A stretch of 64,000 nt of DNA from Amycolatopsis sp. 2-15 (GCF_030285625.1 NZ_CP127294.1:2862001-2926000), one strand, 5' to 3'; shown: positions 54,416 through 63,475, counted from the first letter of the stretch. The notes: generated by a model from the letters alone, not told the origin. Program-made: numbers and translations.

Positions 54416-55749
54416 CCGGGCAGCGAAACGAGAGCGGGAACGTCGTGGTCCTGGGCGGCGGGCTGGCGGGAGTCGCCTGTGCCCACCGGCTCGGTGACGA
54501 GGGCATCGGGGTGACCCTCGTCGACCGTAACGACTACCACCAGTTCCAGCCCCTGCTCTACCAAGTCGCCACCGCGCAACTGCCCGCGGAGGACATCGCC
54601 CGCCCGCACCGGGTGATCTTCCACGCCTACCCGACGGTCGAGGTCCGCACCGCGCACGTCACGGAAGTCGACGTCGCGAACCTCAGCCTGACGATGTCCG
54701 ACGGCGAGGTGGTCGGCGGATCACACCTGGTGATCGCGGCCGGCGCACAGCCCGAGTTCTTCGGTGTCCCAGGCGCCGCCGAACACGCTTTCCCGCTCTA
54801 CTCGGTGGCGGACGCCGAGCGGCTCCGGCTCCACGTGCAGGACCTGGTGCGGGCCGTCTCGGAAGGGCAGCTTGACGAGGACGCCCTCGACGTCGTCGTC
54901 GTGGGCGGCGGCCCGACCGGGGTCGAGATCACCGGCGCGCTCACCGAGCTGATGGCCGCGCTGGCGACCATGGACCGGATACCGAAGTCCGGGCGGATCT
55001 TCCTGATCGACCGCGGCAGCACCCTGCTCGGCGCATTCTCCAGCCGGTCACACAAGTACGCGCACAAGAAGCTCACCACGCAGGGCGCCGAACCCCGGCT
55101 CGACACGGGTGTCGCCTCGGTGCACGCCGACCGGGTGGAGCTCGACGACGGAACCGCCATCCGCACTCGCACCGTCATCTGGGGTGGCGGTGAGTCGGCG
55201 GCGCCCGTGGTGCAGGCCGCCGCCGGACTCAAGACCGGTCGCGGGGGACGGGTGGACGTGCTGCCCGACCTGACAGTCGAAGGGCACCCGGGTGTGTATG
55301 CGATCGGCGACGCCGCCAACATCCCGGGGGCGCACGGCACAACGCTGCCGCAACTGGGCTCGGTGGCGCAACAGTCCGGCGACTGGGCCGCCGGCAACAT
55401 CCTGCGCGAGCGCAACGGACAACCGCCGCAGCCGTTCCACTACAAGGACAAGGGCATCATGGCCATGATCGGCCGCAACGCGGCCGTCGCCGAGGTCGGC
55501 AAGCACCGCCATCAGGTCGACGGCCCCATCGCGTTCGCCGCCTGGCTCGGTGTCCACGCGATGCTGCTGAGCGGCGCCCACAGCAAGGCCGACGCGTTCA
55601 TCTCCTGGGCCTGGGACTACTTCGAACGCGACCACGCCGCGACCGTCGAGTGGTCCGCGAAGCCGAAGCGCATCGCCTGGGGAGACGACGCCGCGGACGT
55701 CCCGCACATCTCGGTGCACCGTGACCACTCTTCAAGGAAAAGTCGATAG
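54412..55749 (+). CDS. NDH-2-like FAD/NAD(P)-dependent oxidoreductase
   Basis: A 445-residue flavoprotein of the type II NADH dehydrogenase family. FAD site VVVLGGGLAGVACAHRLG, NDH-2-like DYHQFQPLLYQVATAQL, NADH site VVVVGGGPTGVEITGAL and YAIGDAANIPG. Gene context next to cydAB suggests it passes electrons from NAD(P)H to quinol for the bd oxidase, but the electron acceptor is inferred. It differs clearly from the Ndh at 43551. The GTG start overlaps the GH15 stop. Confidence 0.88.
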   Translation: MTGQRNESGNVVVLGGGLAGVACAHRLGDEGIGVTLVDRNDYHQFQPLLYQVATAQLPAEDIARPHRVIFHAYPTVEVRTAHVTEVDVANLSLTMSDGEVVGGSHLVIAAGAQPEFFGVPGAAEHAFPLYSVADAERLRLHVQDLVRAVSEGQLDEDALDVVVVGGGPTGVEITGALTELMAALATMDRIPKSGRIFLIDRGSTLLGAFSSRSHKYAHKKLTTQGAEPRLDTGVASVHADRVELDDGTAIRTRTVIWGGGESAAPVVQAAAGLKTGRGGRVDVLPDLTVEGHPGVYAIGDAANIPGAHGTTLPQLGSVAQQSGDWAAGNILRERNGQPPQPFHYKDKGIMAMIGRNAAVAEVGKHRHQVDGPIAFAAWLGVHAMLLSGAHSKADAFISWAWDYFERDHAATVEWSAKPKRIAWGDDAADVPHISVHRDHSSRKSR

Positions 55750-55766
55750 CCCCTGAGGAGGACAGC

Positions 55767-57320
55767 ATGGCCGAGCACTACGACGTCATCATCGTGGGGT
55801 CGGGAGCCGGTGGCGGCACCCTCGCACACCGCCTCGCGCCGTCGGGAAAGCGCGTGCTGATCCTCGAACGCGGTGACTGGCTACCCCGCGAGGCGCAGAA
55901 CTGGGACGCCGAGGCCGTCTTCGTCGACAACCGCTACGTGTCGAGCGACAAGTGGTTGGACGACAAGGGAAAACCGTTCCAGCCTCAGGTCCACTACTTC
56001 GTCGGCGGTGCGACGAAGTTCTACGGAGCCGCGCTGTACCGGCTGCGCGAGCGAGACTTCGGCGAGCTCAAGCACCACGGCGGCGTCTCACCCGCGTGGC
56101 CCATCGGGTACGACGAGATGGAGCCGTACTACACCCAGGCCGAGCAGCTCTACCAGGTGCACGGTGTCCGTGGCGAGGACTCGACCGATCCGCCCGCTTC
56201 CGCGCCGTACCCTTTCCCGCCGGTTTCGCACGAGCCGCGCATCCAGCGGCTGTTCGACGACCTGGCAGCCGTCGGGCTCCACCCCTTCCACGCGCCGGCG
56301 GGCGTGATGCTCGACGAGGCCCGGCCCGCCTTCAGCGCGTGCATCCGCTGCGCCACGTGTGACGGGTTCCCGTGTCTGGTCCATGCGAAGTCCGACGCGG
56401 ACGTCATCGCCGTGCGGCCGGCCATCGAGCACGACACGGTGACCCTGGTCCGCAACGCGCGGGTGCGCCGCCTGGAGACCGACGAGTCCGGGCGGACGGT
56501 GACCTCGGTCGTCGCCGACGTGGACGGTGCCGAGCAGCGGTTCGCCGCCGACGTGGTCGTCGTGTCGGCGGGCGCGGTCAACTCGGCCCGGATCCTGCTC
56601 GCGAGCGCCAGCGACCGTCATCCGGGCGGCCTCGCGAACGGGTCGGACCAGGTCGGCCGCAACTACGTGTTCCACAACAGCCGCGCGTTCCTGGCGATCT
56701 CGACCGAGAAGAACGACACCCGATTCCAGAAGACCTTGGGCCTCAACGACTACTACTTCGGCGATGACGACTTCGACTACCCGATGGGCAATCTGCAGAT
56801 GGTCGGCAAGTCGTCCGCACCGATGTACCGAGGCGAAAAGCCCGTCGAGACGGTGCTGGCACCGACCTTCGCCCTCCACGACGTGGCCGAGCACGCGGTC
56901 GACTTCTGGCTGTCGGCCGAAGACCTTCCCGCTCCCGACAACCGGGTGACGCTCGACCGCGACGGGAACGTGGTGCTGAGCTACACACCGAACAACCGCG
57001 AGCCGATGGAACAGCTCTACCACAGGGTGAAGAAACACCTGAGCCGGCTGGGGATGCATCCGCATCATCTGATTCCGCGGGACGTTTACATGAAAAACGA
57101 CATTCCCGTCGCGGGCTGCGCGCACCAGGCCGGCACCGTACGGTTCGGGCGTGATCCGGCGACATCCGTCCTCGACACCGACTGCAAGGCGCACGAAGTC
57201 GACAACCTCTACGTCGTCGACACGAGCTTCTTCCCGAGCATCGGCGCGGTCAACCCGGCTTTGACGGCGATCGCGAACGCGCTGCGAGTGGGCGACCACC
57301 TGCTGCAGCGACTCGGCTGA
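55767..57320 (+). CDS. GMC-family oxidoreductase
   Basis: A 517-residue FAD enzyme of the glucose-methanol-choline superfamily: N-terminal IIVGSGAGGGTLAHRLAPSGKRVLILERGDWLPRE and C-terminal CAHQAGTVRFGRDPATSVLD...NPALTAIANALR with the catalytic His and Asn. A cysteine-bearing insert (FSACIRCATCDGFPCLVHAKSDAD) resembles that of sugar or polyol dehydrogenases of this superfamily rather than oxidases. The sugar substrate is inferred from neighbours (GH15, zwf). It starts 17 bases after the NDH-2-like gene. Confidence 0.88.
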   Translation: MAEHYDVIIVGSGAGGGTLAHRLAPSGKRVLILERGDWLPREAQNWDAEAVFVDNRYVSSDKWLDDKGKPFQPQVHYFVGGATKFYGAALYRLRERDFGELKHHGGVSPAWPIGYDEMEPYYTQAEQLYQVHGVRGEDSTDPPASAPYPFPPVSHEPRIQRLFDDLAAVGLHPFHAPAGVMLDEARPAFSACIRCATCDGFPCLVHAKSDADVIAVRPAIEHDTVTLVRNARVRRLETDESGRTVTSVVADVDGAEQRFAADVVVVSAGAVNSARILLASASDRHPGGLANGSDQVGRNYVFHNSRAFLAISTEKNDTRFQKTLGLNDYYFGDDDFDYPMGNLQMVGKSSAPMYRGEKPVETVLAPTFALHDVAEHAVDFWLSAEDLPAPDNRVTLDRDGNVVLSYTPNNREPMEQLYHRVKKHLSRLGMHPHHLIPRDVYMKNDIPVAGCAHQAGTVRFGRDPATSVLDTDCKAHEVDNLYVVDTSFFPSIGAVNPALTAIANALRVGDHLLQRLG

Positions 57321-57326
57321 GCGCGA

Positions 57327-58733
57327 TCAGCCCGAAATCCAGGGCGCACGCCAGCCGCCGAACCCGGCCGCGATGTCGTCGGCCGCGGCCGGGCCCCAGC
57401 TGCCGGGCGCGTAGGAGTGCACGGGCGGCGGCGCGTCGAGCAAGGGTTGCATGATCCGCCAGGTCTCCTCGACGCTGTCCTGCCGGGAGAATCGCGTGCT
57501 CTTCCCGGTCATCGCCGCGTGCAGCAAGGTCTCGTACGGCGTCGGCCCCTCACCGCCCTCGTCCGCGAACTCCATGTCGAGCTCGATCGGCGCGATCCGG
57601 GCCACGTCGGCACGATGCGCGTCGACCTGGATCCGGACCCCGGTCGACGGGTCGAGCCTCAGGACGAGCTGGTTCGGCTGCGCTGTATGCCCGACCAGTC
57701 CGAAACCCAGCCGTGGCGGGCGCTTGAACACCAGCCGCAGCTCGGTCTGCGTCACCGGCAGCCGCTTGCCGGTCCGGATGAAGAACGGCACACCGGCCCA
57801 GCGCCAGTTCTCGATGTCGAGCCGCAGTGCCGCAAACGTCTCAGTGGTCGAGTCGCGCGAAACACCGTCGATGTCGAGGTAGCCGTCGTACTGGCCGCGC
57901 ACGTAGTGGGCCGGATCAGCCTCCTCCACCGCTCGGAACAGACCGACCTGCGAATCCTTCAGCGTCACCGGGTCGCCGCGCGACGGCGGCTCCATCGCGG
58001 CGGCCGCGACCACCTGCATCAGGTGGTTGACGACAACGTCCCGCAGGGCGCCGACCGGGTCGTAGAAATGGCCGCGGTCCTCGACGCCGAAGCTCTCCGC
58101 CATCGTGATCTGCACGCACTCGAGGTAGTTGCGGCTCCACAACGGTTCGAGGATGGCGTTCGCGAAGCGGAGGTGGAGGATCTCCTCCAGCCCCATCTTC
58201 CCCAGGTAGTGATCGATCCGGAACAGCTGCGACTCGTCGATGTACTGGTGCAGCTCATCAGCCAGCTCACGCGCGGACCGGCGGTCGTGCCCGAACGGCT
58301 TCTCGATCACGAGGCGGGCGGCGGTGGTCAGGCCGGCCTCCGACAGTCCCTTGACCACTCGTCCGAACAGGAACGGCGGTATCTCCAGGTAGAACACCGG
58401 AGTCTCGGCGCCCTTGACGGCGTTTCCCACCCGCTCGTAGGTGGCGGGGTCGGTGAAGTCGCCGCTGACGTAGGACAACTTGGCGGCGAACCGGTCGAAG
58501 ACCGCCTCGTCGAGATCTCCGGTCGCCTCGATCGACGAGCGGGCCCGTTCGATGAGCTGATCGAGTGTCCAGTCGTCCGCGGCCACCCCGACGACGGGAC
58601 ACGTGAGCAGGCCGCGGGCCTCGAGCCGGTAGAGCGAACGGAAGGTCATCACCTTCGCCAGATCGCCGGTGATACCGAAAATCACGAGTACGTCCGCCGA
58701 CTGCGTGTCCGACCCCGGTGCTGTCGCCATCAT
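57327..58733 (-). CDS. zwf: Glucose-6-phosphate dehydrogenase
   Basis: Oxidises glucose 6-phosphate to 6-phosphogluconolactone, the first step of the pentose phosphate pathway. 468 residues; nucleotide-binding VIFGITGDLAKVMTFRSLYRL and the catalytic FRIDHYLGKMGLEEILHLRF (the E of the usual GKE is M here, as the family tolerates), plus VFYLEIPPFLF. ATG 58733 follows GAGGAGG; the region further upstream on this strand has no start with a ribosome site. It converges on the GMC gene with a 6-base gap. Confidence 0.95.
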   Translation of the reverse strand: MMATAPGSDTQSADVLVIFGITGDLAKVMTFRSLYRLEARGLLTCPVVGVAADDWTLDQLIERARSSIEATGDLDEAVFDRFAAKLSYVSGDFTDPATYERVGNAVKGAETPVFYLEIPPFLFGRVVKGLSEAGLTTAARLVIEKPFGHDRRSARELADELHQYIDESQLFRIDHYLGKMGLEEILHLRFANAILEPLWSRNYLECVQITMAESFGVEDRGHFYDPVGALRDVVVNHLMQVVAAAAMEPPSRGDPVTLKDSQVGLFRAVEEADPAHYVRGQYDGYLDIDGVSRDSTTETFAALRLDIENWRWAGVPFFIRTGKRLPVTQTELRLVFKRPPRLGFGLVGHTAQPNQLVLRLDPSTGVRIQVDAHRADVARIAPIELDMEFADEGGEGPTPYETLLHAAMTGKSTRFSRQDSVEETWRIMQPLLDAPPPVHSYAPGSWGPAAADDIAAGFGGWRAPWISG

Positions 58734-59201
58734 CCCTGCCTCCTCCTCGGTCACGGCCGCGTCCGGTCGACGATGGCGCGCGGAACGCCCAGTGCGCGTC
58801 GCCCGATCCGGATGACTCCGACCGCACGAGGCCGGACCATCCTCAAGCTGCTGGGGCACGCCTCAGACAACCCATCGCGGCCTCCCGTCGTGTTCAGGAT
58901 CATCGTCACCGCCGATCGGGCGGCCCGGCCTCATCCATGGAGGATGACCCGCACGGGCAAGGCAGCCGCGGGGCGAACCGGTTCAACTCGAAATCGAGCC
59001 GCAAACACGCCGTGCTTTGGAACAGCGGCGGCCTTCGATCTCGAGGTGCACCGCGCCTTGCCGCACACATCGGCGATGCCACGCTCTCGATCTCGGTAAG
59101 CAGATCCAACTTGCTGGGCTACATCACCCATCACGTCGAGAGAAGTGCGGGCGTTCGCATCGCACTTGCGTGATCCCCACGTTTATCCAGGGCCCGCAGT
59201 G
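58734..59201. other. Intergenic region upstream of zwf
   Basis: About 470 bases with no gene I can support. It must contain the zwf promoter on the minus strand. Short frames on the plus strand have no recognisable domain. Confidence 0.4.
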
Positions 59202-59483
59202 TCAGGACGCAAGGATCTTGGCCTTCTCGGCCTCGAACTCGGCGTCGGTGAGGACACCCTGCGCCTTGAGCTCGGCAAGCTCCTTGAGCTGCGTGACGGC
59301 GTCGCGAGCGGGTGCCGCAGCCGATTGCGGCGGCGGCGTGTCGTGCTGCTGTTGCTGGGCGTACTGTTCGTCCTCTTGTCTCGACCAGCGCTGGCCCTGG
59401 CGACGGGAAACTCGGTTCGACACGGCGGTTGCCGTCCCCGCGATCGCGGCAGTTCGTGCGAGACCTCGGAGGAGTCCCGGCAT
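59202..59483 (-). CDS. SHOCT-domain protein
   Basis: A 93-residue protein: basic N-terminus, glutamine-rich middle (EDEQYAQQQQ) and a C-terminal SHOCT domain (DAVTQLKELAELKAQGVLTDAEFEAEKAKILAS), a short helical oligomerisation or membrane-targeting module. Function unknown. It lies 24 bases downstream of the DUF6325-type gene on the same strand and is probably co-transcribed with it. Confidence 0.88.
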   Translation of the reverse strand: MPGLLRGLARTAAIAGTATAVSNRVSRRQGQRWSRQEDEQYAQQQQHDTPPPQSAAAPARDAVTQLKELAELKAQGVLTDAEFEAEKAKILAS

Positions 59484-59507
59484 GGTCCTCTCCCTTCCTC
59501 CGTTGGG

Positions 59508-59954
59508 TTAGACGTCGGCTGCTTCGGCGGCATCGAGCGATGCCGCGATGGCATCGAGCGGGACGTGGCCGACGGCCACTACCTCGGCCCCGCCGCGGCG
59601 CAGGGCCTGTGTGAACGACCGTGCCCACCGGTTCTCGTACAGCAAAATCGCCGCGGACGATCCAGGTTCGATCGCGGACGCGGCATCAGCCAGGTCGCCG
59701 TCGTCGAGCAGGCCCGAGGATGCGCCTTCGAAGATCGCCACGTCGAGCTGGCCGTCGAGGTCCAGGTCGCGCAACTCGACCGCGCGCACCGACCCATCGG
59801 CGTCCCGGGCGACGAACATCAAATCGAGGACGCGGATCAGGCCCTGGTCGACCAGGTCCACCAAGATCGGCAAGCCACGGCCGGTTATCTTCGTGCCCGG
59901 GAACTCGACTACCAGATAACTGATCGGCCCCATCGCCTCGACGTCGTCGGTCAT
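59508..59954 (-). CDS. DUF6325-type small protein
   Basis: A 148-residue acidic soluble protein: MGPISYLVVEFPGTKITGRGLPILVDLVDQGLIRVLDLMFVARDADGSVRAVELRDLD, ending in AAILLYENRWARSFTQALRRGGAEVV. This pattern is found in a family often named DUF6325 and commonly adjacent to SHOCT proteins in actinobacteria. ATG 59954 follows AGGAGG. No biochemical role is known to me. Confidence 0.8.
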   Translation of the reverse strand: MTDDVEAMGPISYLVVEFPGTKITGRGLPILVDLVDQGLIRVLDLMFVARDADGSVRAVELRDLDLDGQLDVAIFEGASSGLLDDGDLADAASAIEPGSSAAILLYENRWARSFTQALRRGGAEVVAVGHVPLDAIAASLDAAEAADV

Positions 59955-60013
59955 CACAGGCCTCCTAGCTTGCTTCCCAGCTGCGGCGAAAGGCGCGCCG
60001 CAGCGGACCCGCA

Positions 60014-60307
60014 CTACGCCCCATCGACCATCGAGGGAATGGCGCGTTCTGTCCTCATCTCAAGCAGGTGACGTCGTGTGCGGCGCACCCGCACTGCGGC
60101 ATCGGCGGCAAGGTCCATGAACAGGTCCTCGTCGAGGTGCCGATGAAGGGTGCGTCGCCGGTAATCGACGGTGGGGAGCCCGGTTCGGACGATCGTTGCG
60201 GCCTTCCGGTGCTCGATGCCGCTGACGACGCACCCGGGTACGAGCCGAGCCGTCCGCAACTCGGCGATGAGTTCGTCGCGGCGGCGTTCGTCACGACGAA
60301 TCCGCAT
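60014..60307 (-). CDS. Hypothetical protein, 97 residues, uncertain
   Basis: An ATG at 60307 begins MRIRRDERRRDELIAELRTARLVPG and the frame ends LEMRTERAIPSMVDGA. The composition is protein-like, with helical stretches (HLDEDLFMDLAADAAVRVRRTRRHLLEMR), and it is co-oriented with the DUF6325/SHOCT genes 60 bases away. I do not recognise a family and there is no strong ribosome site. A competing frame on the other strand (60068-60613) looks less plausible. Confidence 0.35.
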   Translation of the reverse strand: MRIRRDERRRDELIAELRTARLVPGCVVSGIEHRKAATIVRTGLPTVDYRRRTLHRHLDEDLFMDLAADAAVRVRRTRRHLLEMRTERAIPSMVDGA

Positions 60308-61008
60308 GCACGGCGTTGCGGGAAGGTTGAGTCGAACAGCCGCCGGGATGCCGAAAAACGACCTTGGACTCCCGCGGTGCCTGCCACCAGGGCGCGTACC
60401 AGGCATGATTCGGGCACGCGAGCACCTGACCTGCGGAAACGTGCTAAGCGTGAGTTGTGGTCGAGAGTGCCCGTGCCCGCCCGGAGGACAGGCTTTGCGT
60501 GGGCGCGCAGATCTGCGGGGCGTTGGCAGGAAGAGCTCCGCTCGCGCGTGGGCATGTGGCGCTCATCCGAAGCCCGCCCGAGCATTTCGGCGCCCGGATC
60601 ACCCAAAGAGTAGCGCTGCGGGGATGGTTGCCAGGTCAAGTTCGTCAAGGTACTTGTTGCGGACTGCTGATCGAGGGGGCACAGCGCGGGCCATCATCCC
60701 CCCAGCGGCCTCATCTGGCGCGGCTCGATGCCGGTGCGCGGTCCTTTTCGGACTTTCCAACGGTCGTCGCTTCGATCCGGCTTTTTTCGCGAAACCGCAC
60801 CGGATACATCGTGGGGCCGAAGGTGAACAGCGCGTGCACCTTGGCGCACGGCGGGCTCACGAAACTCTGTGCGGTCATTCTGGAAGACGACGGGGTGGCG
60901 GTCTTCGATGCGCAGTGGGCTTGCGCGCTGGGCAATGTGGACTGAGGTGTGACCGGGAGCGTCCTTTCGCGGGCCCGGTCGGAAACGGTAATCGCAAGGT
61001 GATCAGTG
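60308..61008. other. Region without a convincing gene
   Basis: About 700 bases. The longest plus-strand candidate is 60457-60945; its last 65 codons (VVASIRLFSRNRTGYIVGPKVNSACTLAHGG...) have G/C-rich third positions, but I know no family and see no good start. Its minus-strand complement is also open (60711-60935). It may be a degenerate or repetitive segment. Confidence 0.35.
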
Positions 61009-61053
61009 TTTCGTGGCCTGGCTCTTCAGGGAATCGGGAGCCAGGCCACGAAA
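61009..61053. terminator. Strong hairpin after the SPFH operon
   Basis: A perfect 16-bp stem (61009-61024 with 61038-61053) and a 13-base loop, 30 bases past the SPFH stop on the minus strand. No U-tract follows. It is probably the terminator of the NfeD-SPFH operon. Confidence 0.75.
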
Positions 61054-61082
61054 AGCGTCACAACGCGGTGATCAAGGTGGCG

Positions 61083-62237
61083 TCAGCTCGTCACAGCGTG
61101 GTTGTTCCCTCGCTCCGCGGGGCCGTTGTCCGCCGCCTTCGGCTGTTGTGGGCCGGACTCGGCGACGCCTTTCTTCACGGATTCGAGGATTGCCAGGCCC
61201 TGGCCGACGAGCCCGGCCGCGACCTGGCCGATCCCGTCGGCTCCATTGAGGACGGTGACGTTCGCGCCGCTGAGTCCTGCGGCCGCTTCCTTCACGATCT
61301 GCGGCAGCTGCTCGATGAGCAGCCGGTCGAGCGCGACCCGGTTGTGGGACGCGGCGGCCGCGGCCGTGACTTCCGTCGCCTCGGCGTCGGCGCGTGCCAT
61401 GATCCGCACCTGCTCGGCGCGGGCCTCGGCGGGTTTGACGACCTCGGCCACCAGCTGTTGCTGGCGCAGCAGCGCTTCCCGTTGTGCCAGCTCGGTCCTG
61501 GCGTCGATCACCTCTCGTTGGGCCGTGGCCTGGGCCAGCGGTCCGGCCTGTGCGGCCTCGGCCTGGGCCTTGTCGACTTCGGCCTTGTACTGCGCCTGCA
61601 CGACCGAGGTCTGCCGCGCGTACTCCGCCTGCCGCCGCTGCGATTCCTGCTCCGCCTCGGCTGCGGCCTGGTCCGCGCGCGCCTGGGCGATCTGGGCCTC
61701 GCGCTGGATGGCGGCGTTGTGCGGTGCGGCCATCGCGGCGATGTAGCCGAGTTTCATGTCGTCGATCGACTGGATCTGCAGCGAGTCGATCGTCAAACCG
61801 ATCTTCGCCATTTCCGCGGCCGATCCGTCGAGGACTTCGGTCGCGAGCTTCTGCCGCTCGGTGACGATCTCCTCCACGGTCATCGAGCCGACGATCGAGC
61901 GCAGGTGACCGGCGAAGATACGGCCGGTCAGGACCGACATCTGCTGCTGGTCGGACAGGAATCGCTGGCCGGCGTTGACGATGCTCTCGGTGTCGTTGCC
62001 GACCTTGAACGCGATGACCGCGCGGACGTTGAGGGCGATGGCCTGCTTGGTCACGCAGGTCTCGGACACCTCGGCTTCGGCCATGCTGAGAGTCAGGAAC
62101 CGCACTTTCCGGAAGAACGGCATGACGAACGCGCCGTGCCCGGTGACCACCCGGAACGGTGTCTCTCCCGTGCCGCTGCTCTTGCCGCCGGAAATGAGCA
62201 TCGCCTCGTCGGGTGCGGGCACGCGATAACCGAACAT
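61083..62237 (-). CDS. SPFH/flotillin-family membrane-microdomain protein
   Basis: A 384-residue protein with an SPFH/band-7 domain in the first 170 residues and a long Glu/Ala/Gln-rich coiled coil (AAIQREAQIAQARADQAAAEAEQESQRRQAEYARQ...) typical of flotillins. These form oligomeric scaffolds at the membrane. There is no N-terminal transmembrane helix; bacterial flotillins of this kind attach by a hairpin or by a partner. ATG 62237 follows AGGAGAACG. Located 10 bases downstream of an NfeD-like gene, its usual partner. Confidence 0.9.
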   Translation of the reverse strand: MFGYRVPAPDEAMLISGGKSSGTGETPFRVVTGHGAFVMPFFRKVRFLTLSMAEAEVSETCVTKQAIALNVRAVIAFKVGNDTESIVNAGQRFLSDQQQMSVLTGRIFAGHLRSIVGSMTVEEIVTERQKLATEVLDGSAAEMAKIGLTIDSLQIQSIDDMKLGYIAAMAAPHNAAIQREAQIAQARADQAAAEAEQESQRRQAEYARQTSVVQAQYKAEVDKAQAEAAQAGPLAQATAQREVIDARTELAQREALLRQQQLVAEVVKPAEARAEQVRIMARADAEATEVTAAAAASHNRVALDRLLIEQLPQIVKEAAAGLSGANVTVLNGADGIGQVAAGLVGQGLAILESVKKGVAESGPQQPKAADNGPAERGNNHAVTS

Positions 62238-62247
62238 CGTCGTTCTC

Positions 62248-62475
62248 CTAGCTGCTGGTGAAGGGATCCGTCCAGGCGATGACCTCGACGGCACGATGGG
62301 GGAGGGATTCGACGACGAGCACGGTCGTGCCCTTCGCGAGCGGCGCCTCGGAGTACGCCCGGTAGGTCTCGGTGCCGCCGCGGATCCGCAGCAGGACCTC
62401 ACCTGGGCCCGCCGGCCCCCGGGTGCCGACGAGCAGCACACCGGTCCGCCCCTCCGGCGACCGATCGGCGGCCAT
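62248..62475 (-). CDS. Short NfeD-like protein
   Basis: A 75-residue protein that is essentially the NfeD C-terminal OB-fold: GRTGVLLVGTRGPAGPGEVLLRIRGGTETYRAYSEAPLAKGTTVLVVESLPHRAVEVIAW. Short NfeD proteins without the protease or membrane parts are known beside flotillin genes. ATG 62475 is chosen because the domain starts there; an upstream start at 62514 adds 13 residues. It probably binds or regulates the SPFH protein. Confidence 0.78.
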   Translation of the reverse strand: MAADRSPEGRTGVLLVGTRGPAGPGEVLLRIRGGTETYRAYSEAPLAKGTTVLVVESLPHRAVEVIAWTDPFTSS

Positions 62476-62552
62476 TACCCGACACCTCCGGACAACTCGG
62501 GCGTGGTGTCCCACCCGCCGAGGTCCAGAGCCGGCGGCACCGGCGCGGCACC

Positions 62553-62942
62553 ATGGGAACGATCAGTGAAGTGTCCCACGGCGGCACACCCGCCACCAGG
62601 GCACAACCGCGTCACGTCGGTGTCGGCGATGGACTGGCAGAACGGGTCGCGCGGGCGAGCGGGGCGCGGGGAGGGGCGCTGCGCAACGTCGGCGGATGGG
62701 TCACGCCGGACACGTGCGAGCAACTCGTGAGGGTGTGGCATATCGCCGCGGAGGCTGGTCCCGGTGGATTTGGAAGGACGTCGTACGGCCGCGGTGTCTT
62801 CCTGATCCAGGATCCGGCTCCCTGTATCGGGCCGGCGGAGGCGAACCGCGGTCTTGTTCACGACGTCGGTACCGGTTCGGTGGAAACCGTCATCGAGCTG
62901 TGGTGGCGATCCACTGTGGACCGACTGGCGCCGGCTCGTTGA
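62553..62942 (+). CDS. Hypothetical protein, 129 residues, uncertain
   Basis: An open frame from ATG 62553 with a plausible C-terminal half (EQLVRVWHIAAEAGPGGFGRTSYGRGVFLIQDPAPC...VETVIELWWRSTVDRLAPAR). Its stop lies within the strong hairpin shared with lsr2, as expected for a convergent gene. The N-terminal half is arginine/alanine-rich and unconvincing, and no ribosome site is clear. No family recognised. Confidence 0.35.
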   Translation: MGTISEVSHGGTPATRAQPRHVGVGDGLAERVARASGARGGALRNVGGWVTPDTCEQLVRVWHIAAEAGPGGFGRTSYGRGVFLIQDPAPCIGPAEANRGLVHDVGTGSVETVIELWWRSTVDRLAPAR

Positions 62943-62972
62943 CGAACGGGGGTCCGTTGTCAACGAGCCGGC
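62930..62972. terminator. Strong terminator hairpin after lsr2
   Basis: A 14-bp perfect outer stem (62930-62943 with 62959-62972), a bulged G, and a 5-bp inner stem AACGG/CCGTT around GGGT. It lies 24 bases past the lsr2 stop on the minus strand and overlaps the end of the doubtful frame 62553-62942. Confidence 0.85.
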
Positions 62973-62996
62973 AGCTCGGTCAGCAGGCTCGCCGTA

Positions 62997-63407
62997 CTAC
63001 TTCTTGGCGGCGGCGACCTTCTTGCGAGCCGGGCGCTTGCGAGCCGGCGCGGAGGGCTTGGCGGCTTCGAGCTCGGCCTGCTCGTAGGCGCTCACGACGT
63101 CGGAAGGGATCCGGCCGCGCTCGGAGATCTGGTAGCCGTTTTCGTTGGCCCACGCGCGGATCGTGCGCGAGCGCTCGCGGTCGGCCGGGGTGGCCGCAGT
63201 CGGCTGCCCCGCGGCGACGCGCACCTTGCGGCCACCGGTCTTGCGGCCCACGCCGATGTAGCGCGCGAGCTCGTCGCGCAAGGCGGCGGCGTTGTCGTCG
63301 GACAGGTCGATCTCGTAGCTGACACCGTCGAGTCCGAAGGGGACTGTCTGGGTGGCCGGGCTGCCGTCGATGTCGTCCAGCATTTCGACGAGAACCTTCT
63401 GGGCCAT
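62997..63407 (-). CDS. lsr2: Nucleoid-associated protein Lsr2
   Basis: A 136-residue H-NS-like xenogeneic silencer that binds AT-rich DNA and forms bridging filaments. The N-terminal oligomerisation domain (MAQKVLVEMLDDIDGSPATQTVPFGLDGVSYEIDLSDDNA) and the C-terminal DNA-binding domain with the AT-hook-like RGR in ISERGRIPSDVVSAYEQA are clear. A Lys/Ala-rich C-terminal extension of about 25 residues follows (ARKRPARKKVAAAKK), longer than in mycobacterial Lsr2. ATG 63407 follows AAGGAG. Confidence 0.95.
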   Translation of the reverse strand: MAQKVLVEMLDDIDGSPATQTVPFGLDGVSYEIDLSDDNAAALRDELARYIGVGRKTGGRKVRVAAGQPTAATPADRERSRTIRAWANENGYQISERGRIPSDVVSAYEQAELEAAKPSAPARKRPARKKVAAAKK

Positions 63408-63475
63408 GAGTGCTCCTTGAAATTGGGCGTGCATGCTGACCGTGACCAGGCGCACGAATGTGGCGATCGATTGTG

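Noticed and set aside
60171..62261. 696-codon plus-strand frame
   Set aside because: Its second half is antisense to the SPFH coiled coil; the minus strand has the ribosome site, domain and terminator.
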